Source of the DNA: RXOA01 sp964554715
GTDB taxonomy: Bacteria; Bipolaricaulota; Bipolaricaulia; UBA7950; UBA9294
Length of the DNA stretch: 35,281 bases
Direction of reading: 5' to 3'
Assembly (NCBI GenBank): GCA_964554715.1
Contig: CAZKPU010000010.1
Coordinates: 1 to 35,281 of the forward strand
A program made the translations under genes and the position numbers. Shown here in pieces: positions 31,711-35,281 of the stretch (positions are counted from its first letter, which is position 1; the number at the start of each line of letters is the position of its first letter). The notes under the pieces were generated by a model. That model ran no database searches and was not told the origin of the DNA. It was given only the letters and a program-made list of their open reading frames with translations.

Positions 31711-32916
31711 ATGGGAAGGACAGAGGGGTTCGACCGGGTGATCGACCGGCGCCGCAGTGATAGCCTGAAGTGGCATGCCTTCGATGAAGACGTGCTTCCG
31801 ATGTGGGTGGCGGACATGGATTTCGCGTCGCCGCCGGCAGTCATCGATGCGTTGGAATCCCGCGTGCGACAAGGCGTGTTCGGGTATGCGCGAGAGTGTC
31901 AAGAGCTCCGCGAGACGATCGTCGAGCGTATGTGGGAGATGCACCGGTGGCGTATCTCCGAGGCGTCGATTGTGTTCCTGCCGAACGTGGTAAGCGGATT
32001 CAATTTAGCGGCGCAGGCGCTTTGCCGTCCCGGTGATGGAGTGATCTATCAACCGCCGGTTTACTTCCCGATCCTGCGACTTCCGAAGAACGTACAGGCT
32101 GTTGCGCAACCGTCGCCCTTAGTACGGTCCCGCAGCGGACGGTACGAGCTTGACGTCGAGGGATTCGGCAGATCCATCGATACGAGAACTCGGATGTTCT
32201 TGCTGTGCAACCCGCACAACCCCGTAGGGAGAGTCTTTACCCACGAAGAGCTTGCTGCATTGGCGGAGCGTTGCTTGGAGAACGGGGTGTGCATCTGCTC
32301 CGACGAGATCCACGGTGACTTGGTCTATGAGGGGCACCGGCATCTGCCGATTGCATCGCTGTCGCGAGAGATCGAAGCGTCCTCGATCACGCTGATTGCG
32401 CCGAGCAAGACGTTCAACGTTGCCGGGATGGGGTTCGCGATGGCGATTGTCCCCGACCGGAGACTGCGTGAGCGGTTTGCCGAAGCGCGAAAGGACCTTG
32501 TGCCGTCGCCGCCGGCGCTCGGGTACACGGCGGCGTTGGCCGCGTATACACACGGCGAAACGTGGCGTCAAGAACTCCTTGCGTACTTGGAGGGCAACCG
32601 CGACTTCCTCACCGAATACGTGGAAGCCAGACTGCCCGGTGTCGACATCTATCCGGCGGAGGCGACGTACCTTGCGTGGCTGGATTGCCGTTCGCTTCAT
32701 CTTGATGGGTCGGCGCATGCATTCTTCCTAGACCATGCCCGGGTTGCGCTGAACGACGGAGCGTCGTTCGGTCCCGGTGGAGAGGGGTTCGTACGGATGA
32801 ACTTCGGCTGCCCCAGGGCGCAACTCGTGGAAGCGCTGGATCGAATGCGCTTGGGCGTGAGAGGGCATGCGATGCGGGCTCCCGCACCGCAGCCGACGGA
32901 GGAAGCATCAGCCTGA
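31711..32916 (+). CDS. PatB/MalY-family PLP-dependent aminotransferase or C-S lyase
   Basis: A 401-residue fold-type I PLP enzyme. The start MGRTEGFDRVIDRRRSDSLKWH and LPMWVADMDFASPP are signatures of the PatB/MalY subfamily, which includes cystathionine beta-lyases. Cofactor residues visible are CNPHNPVGR (166-174), SDEIHGDL (197-204, Asp and His near the PLP) and Lys233 in APSKTFNVAG, the expected Schiff-base lysine. ATG 31711 is preferred over 31627 because conserved sequence begins there and a GGGGG run precedes it. It lies about 115 nt after the acyl-CoA ligase gene on the same strand. Beta-lyase activity on cystathionine or cysteine conjugates is likely; an aminotransferase role is not excluded. 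Confidence 0.88.
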   Translation: MGRTEGFDRVIDRRRSDSLKWHAFDEDVLPMWVADMDFASPPAVIDALESRVRQGVFGYARECQELRETIVERMWEMHRWRISEASIVFLPNVVSGFNLAAQALCRPGDGVIYQPPVYFPILRLPKNVQAVAQPSPLVRSRSGRYELDVEGFGRSIDTRTRMFLLCNPHNPVGRVFTHEELAALAERCLENGVCICSDEIHGDLVYEGHRHLPIASLSREIEASSITLIAPSKTFNVAGMGFAMAIVPDRRLRERFAEARKDLVPSPPALGYTAALAAYTHGETWRQELLAYLEGNRDFLTEYVEARLPGVDIYPAEATYLAWLDCRSLHLDGSAHAFFLDHARVALNDGASFGPGGEGFVRMNFGCPRAQLVEALDRMRLGVRGHAMRAPAPQPTEEASA

Positions 32917-32973
32917 ACACGTCCGAACTCGGACCGCCGTGCCCTCCGCTTGTCTCCGGGCGAAGCAGCCGTT

Positions 32974-33294
32974 CTACTTGGGGCAGCACTGGATGTTCTC
33001 GGTCATCAACTGCTCGATGTCGCCGAGAGCATCGTGCGTCCAGCAGTCATCCCCTCCGGCGCTCTCACGGAAGACGAGCGCCATGATGTACGCCAGTTCC
33101 TTCAGCGTCGCTCCTGCCTTCAGTGCGCCCTGAGAGTGCTTGAGCAAGCACGGCTTGGAGCGGCTCTTGATCGCAAGGGAGAAGCAGATGAACTGGTATG
33201 TCTTCTCATCGATCAGTCGCTTTTCGTTGTACAAGGCGTCGATCTCGTCGAGCTTCTCACTGAACTCGGGGAACCACTGTGCAAGCATCCTCAT
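32974..33294 (-). CDS. AhpD-like / carboxymuconolactone decarboxylase-family protein
   Basis: A 106-residue all-helical protein of the CMD/AhpD fold. The helix pair containing SKPCLLKHSQGALKAGATLKEL matches the peroxidase motif CxxCxxxHxxxAxxxGAT, but the first cysteine is Ser46; Cys49 and His53 are kept. Cys84 and a vicinal Cys103-Cys104 near the C-terminus (ENIQCCPK) are extra possible redox sites. ATG 33294 follows a perfect AGGAGG by 5 nt; the longer open frame to 33708 is antisense to the neighbouring membrane gene and is not real. It is probably the last gene of the minus-strand redox cluster, 71 nt after the ArsG-like gene. Confidence 0.8.
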   Translation of the reverse strand: MRMLAQWFPEFSEKLDEIDALYNEKRLIDEKTYQFICFSLAIKSRSKPCLLKHSQGALKAGATLKELAYIMALVFRESAGGDDCWTHDALGDIEQLMTENIQCCPK

Positions 33295-33365
33295 AGGAAC
33301 CTCCTTGGTCCGATTGTCGGTCGAGGCAATGTGTGCGGGTAACTCCTTGGGACGGGTCGTAGCCA

Positions 33366-34055
33366 TCACAAAGCAAGGTATACGTAGACAAGGGAGTAGT
33401 AGATCCCGACTCCGACGAACACGGCACCTGTGATGCGACGGGCCCATCTTTCGATGGAACTCAGTCTTCCGAATAGCTTCCCTGCTGTCTTCAATCCCAC
33501 CGCCAACGCGAAGGACGCAGCAAGAACGGGCAGCGCCGTCCCGATCCCGTAGGAGAGCGGCGCGGCAAGCGGAGATCGCTCGGCGACCGCCAGAGGGATC
33601 AGGCTGCCGAAGAACAGAGTGGCCGAGACCGGGCAGAATGCCACTGCGAGCAAGACGCCCAGCAGCCATGCGCCGAGCAACCCCATCTTGTCGATCCGCT
33701 GCTGCCAACCGGAACGAAGACGATCGCGGCGTGGGCGTATCCGGATCAAGTCGAGCAAGAACACCCCTGCCACGACGAGAATCGGTCCGAGCAGTTTGTT
33801 CATCCCCCGTTGCAGAATCAGTGACAGACCGGGAGCGGCGATAAGCCCGGCCACGAGCAGGGATCCGATCGCAACATAGGTGGTGGCGCGGCCGAGGGTG
33901 TAGAGCACACCGGATGCCAGCACGGCCCCGGGGCGGTCGCTACGCCTGGCTACATACGAGATGGCAGCGATGTTTGCCGCCAGCGGGCAAGGGCTGATCG
34001 ATGTGAGAATGCCAAGCCATGCGGCTGAGGCCCACAAGAGGACGGCGTCAGTCAT
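33366..34055 (-). CDS. ArsG-like / CcdA-superfamily membrane protein
   Basis: A 229-residue membrane protein with about six helices. The two proline-cysteine motifs ILTSISPCPLAANIAAISYV (first helix) and VAFCPVSATLFFGSLIPLA (middle of the protein) match the ArsG group of the CcdA/DsbD superfamily, which has been named for aromatic arsenical efflux; other members carry electrons across the membrane. ATG 34055 has GGAG 6 nt upstream and overlaps the ArsF-like gene by 8 nt. Placement beside a thioredoxin and an ArsF-like protein suggests that reducing equivalents move between them, though arsenic involvement is only implied by family names. No arsR, arsM or arsI gene is visible. Confidence 0.75.
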   Translation of the reverse strand: MTDAVLLWASAAWLGILTSISPCPLAANIAAISYVARRSDRPGAVLASGVLYTLGRATTYVAIGSLLVAGLIAAPGLSLILQRGMNKLLGPILVVAGVFLLDLIRIRPRRDRLRSGWQQRIDKMGLLGAWLLGVLLAVAFCPVSATLFFGSLIPLAVAERSPLAAPLSYGIGTALPVLAASFALAVGLKTAGKLFGRLSSIERWARRITGAVFVGVGIYYSLVYVYLAL

Positions 34056-34728
34056 GGATGTCTCCCAACATGCGTCGCACCTGCGCGATGACATACGAAT
34101 CAAACGCGCCGGTTCGCGTTTCGCGGATCAACTCCCACGTTCGTGTCAGCACGCGGTGCGACAGTTCGTTGTCTCCTTCCGTGAGCACAAGCACCAGCGA
34201 TGGCGACGTAAGGTCATAGTCAAAGATCACGTGCTGATTCTCGGGAAGCTCCATGTTCACGGCCTGCCAACGCAACACGCCTGAGGCGAGTTCATCGGGG
34301 AACGCACGCAGGATCGCCTCATACGCACGCCTCTCGATCTCGAGGCACGTTGCGCAGCGGTGCGTGTTGTGGAAGTAGTAGGCGGCGACAGACGACGCGG
34401 GGGCTCGATCCGTTCCCGCGTCCTGCGCTTGATCGAGGCCATCCACCGATGCTTCCGCGGAAGAGTCGGCCGGTTGCCCATCCGGTTCCTGCTGCGGCGC
34501 AGACAGAGTATCCGGCTGAGTTTGCGGTTCGGCGGCAGCGTCTTGCGGAACACCTGCAGAGGGATCGGGGACGGAACGGATGACTGCCGATCCTGTCGTA
34601 CGAGCCTCCCCTTGCGCCGACGGACGTTCGGCGGTCCACGCAGAGACTTCTGCGAAGATGGCGATTGCGAAGGTCGTCGCGGCAAACGTGAGCAGGAGGG
34701 CCGCAATCAGTTTCTGTGTCCTGGCCAT
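34048..34728 (-). CDS. ArsF-like secreted/anchored thioredoxin-fold protein
   Basis: A 226-residue protein with an N-terminal membrane anchor or signal (about 6-28), a long low-complexity linker rich in Pro, Ala, Gln, Ser and Asp (about 35-113), and a globular domain beginning AAYYFHNTHRCATCLEIERRA, with a CATC motif at Cys125-Cys128. This domain and its neighbours match the family annotated as ArsF (nitrophenyl compound nitroreductase subunit). It probably works outside the membrane with the ArsG-like protein. The start is uncertain between ATG 34728 and ATG 34746; neither has a strong ribosome site. It follows the small thioredoxin gene with only a short gap and overlaps the next gene by 8 nt. 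Confidence 0.75.
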   Translation of the reverse strand: MARTQKLIAALLLTFAATTFAIAIFAEVSAWTAERPSAQGEARTTGSAVIRSVPDPSAGVPQDAAAEPQTQPDTLSAPQQEPDGQPADSSAEASVDGLDQAQDAGTDRAPASSVAAYYFHNTHRCATCLEIERRAYEAILRAFPDELASGVLRWQAVNMELPENQHVIFDYDLTSPSLVLVLTEGDNELSHRVLTRTWELIRETRTGAFDSYVIAQVRRMLGDIHD

Positions 34729-34750
34729 GACCGAGCCGTTCCGCATCACG

Positions 34751-34981
34751 TCAGGCGAGAAGCGCAGAGATTTCCTGAGCAGTCAGCACCTTGCCGACCG
34801 CTTTGATGTCTCCGTCGATCACCAGGGCGGGCGTCATCATCACGCCGTACTCCACGATCTTGGTGATGTCTTCGACCTTGCTGATCTCTGCCTGGATGCC
34901 TGCCTCCGCAACCGCTGCTTGCACGTTGGCAACCAGCTGTTGACACTTCGGGCAGCCTGTTCCGAGGATCTCAATCTTCAT
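34751..34981 (-). CDS. small thioredoxin-fold protein (MTH895/TM0996-type) with CPKC
   Basis: A 76-residue redox protein. The active-site dithiol is Cys10-Pro-Lys-Cys13 in ILGTGCPKCQQL, and the cis-proline region is GVMMTPALVIDG. Length and motif match the small glutaredoxin-like thioredoxins commonly encoded beside DUF318 permeases. ATG 34981 follows AAAGGAG by 5 nt. It is 28 nt downstream of the permease gene in the same operon and probably delivers or accepts electrons for the cluster. Confidence 0.9.
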   Translation of the reverse strand: MKIEILGTGCPKCQQLVANVQAAVAEAGIQAEISKVEDITKIVEYGVMMTPALVIDGDIKAVGKVLTAQEISALLA

Positions 34982-35009
34982 GGCGGCTCCTTTCTCTTCG
35001 ATGATTCAA

Positions 35010-35281
35010 CTAGCTGACGATGATGCCGAACAGCTTCCCGGTCAGCATCGCCGCGATGCACACGAGTGCGACGTAGGCAAGCGTCTTTTTGGTTCCAAGC
35101 ACCTTGCGGATCACCAACATATTCGGAAGCGACAGCGCCGGTCCGGCGAGCAACAACGCGAGCGCCGGCCCGTCTCCCATCCCCGCCCCTTGAAGCCCCT
35201 GGAGGATCGGAAGCTCGGTGAGCGTAGCGAAGTACATCAACGCGCCGGACACGCTGGCGATCGCGTTGGCCGCCCAGGAGT
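35010..35281 (-). CDS. DUF318/ArsP-YraQ family permease, C-terminal part (truncated by window end)
   Basis: The frame is open to the window edge, so only the last 90 residues are present. ALMYFATLTELPILQGLQGAGM and ALALLLAGPALSLPNMLVI followed by a final helix are the conserved C-terminal half of the DUF318 permease family, which includes ArsP exporters of trivalent organoarsenicals and many uncharacterised relatives. It is the most upstream visible gene of the minus-strand cluster with the small thioredoxin. Substrate unknown. Confidence 0.85.
   Translation of the reverse strand, partial: SWAANAIASVSGALMYFATLTELPILQGLQGAGMGDGPALALLLAGPALSLPNMLVIRKVLGTKKTLAYVALVCIAAMLTGKLFGIIVS

Noticed and set aside
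33295..33708. N-terminal extension of the AhpD-like protein
   Set aside because: The extension is antisense to the ArsG-like membrane gene, and a strong AGGAGG places the start at 33294.

Overview
This window looks like a draft-assembled chromosome segment (probably a metagenome bin; there are three runs of N) from an anaerobic, moderately GC-rich bacterium. Anaerobic life is suggested by a tungsten-type aldehyde:ferredoxin oxidoreductase and a C_GCAxxG_C_C redox protein. I cannot place the phylum from this sequence; Bipolaricaulota-like is only a guess. No rRNA, tRNA, phage, insertion sequence or CRISPR array was seen.

Layout. 1-2887 (+): the end of an ABC-F ATPase, a SAM methyltransferase and an MFS transporter, closely packed. 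2884-4212 (-): an HpnB-like glycosyltransferase. 4466-5872 (+): a mercuric-reductase-like flavoprotein. 6411-29780 is the core of the window, a large sugar-catabolic locus in five transcription units. Unit A (+, 6609-14896): substrate-binding protein, ABC ATPase, permease, aldehyde:ferredoxin oxidoreductase, FGGY kinase, and a frameshifted GntR regulator. Unit B (-, 19830-14886): VOC protein, LarA-like protein, GntR, C_GCAxxG_C_C protein, HAD phosphatase, GntR. Unit C (+, 20165-21558): two DeoC aldolases. Unit D (-, 27655-21865): second substrate-binding protein, NTF2-like protein, ABC ATPase, permease, two more DeoC aldolases. Unit E (-, 29615-28074): second FGGY kinase, interrupted by one in-frame TAA. 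29969-32916 (+): an acyl-CoA-synthetase-like enzyme and a PatB/MalY aminotransferase. 32974-35281 (-): a DUF318 permease, a small CPKC thioredoxin, an ArsF-like protein, an ArsG-like membrane protein and an AhpD-like protein.

How it may work together. Two sugar importers feed two FGGY kinases. DeoC-type aldolases would cleave a phosphorylated (deoxy)sugar, and the oxidoreductase could oxidise the aldehyde released (acetaldehyde in the classical deoxyribose-phosphate reaction). The LarA-like and VOC proteins may handle a hydroxyacid or 2-oxoaldehyde branch. The four aldolases form two pairs, each with one canonical member and one lacking key catalytic residues. The strongest regulatory signal is a 20-bp imperfect palindrome, approximately TGTnA-n8-ATTrCAAG, lying just downstream of good sigma-70-type promoters. 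Convincing copies precede units A, B, C and E and the third GntR gene; a weaker copy precedes unit D. Two copies differ at only one base in twenty. This implies one regulon, probably under a GntR/HutC-type protein encoded inside it. The substrate is unknown.
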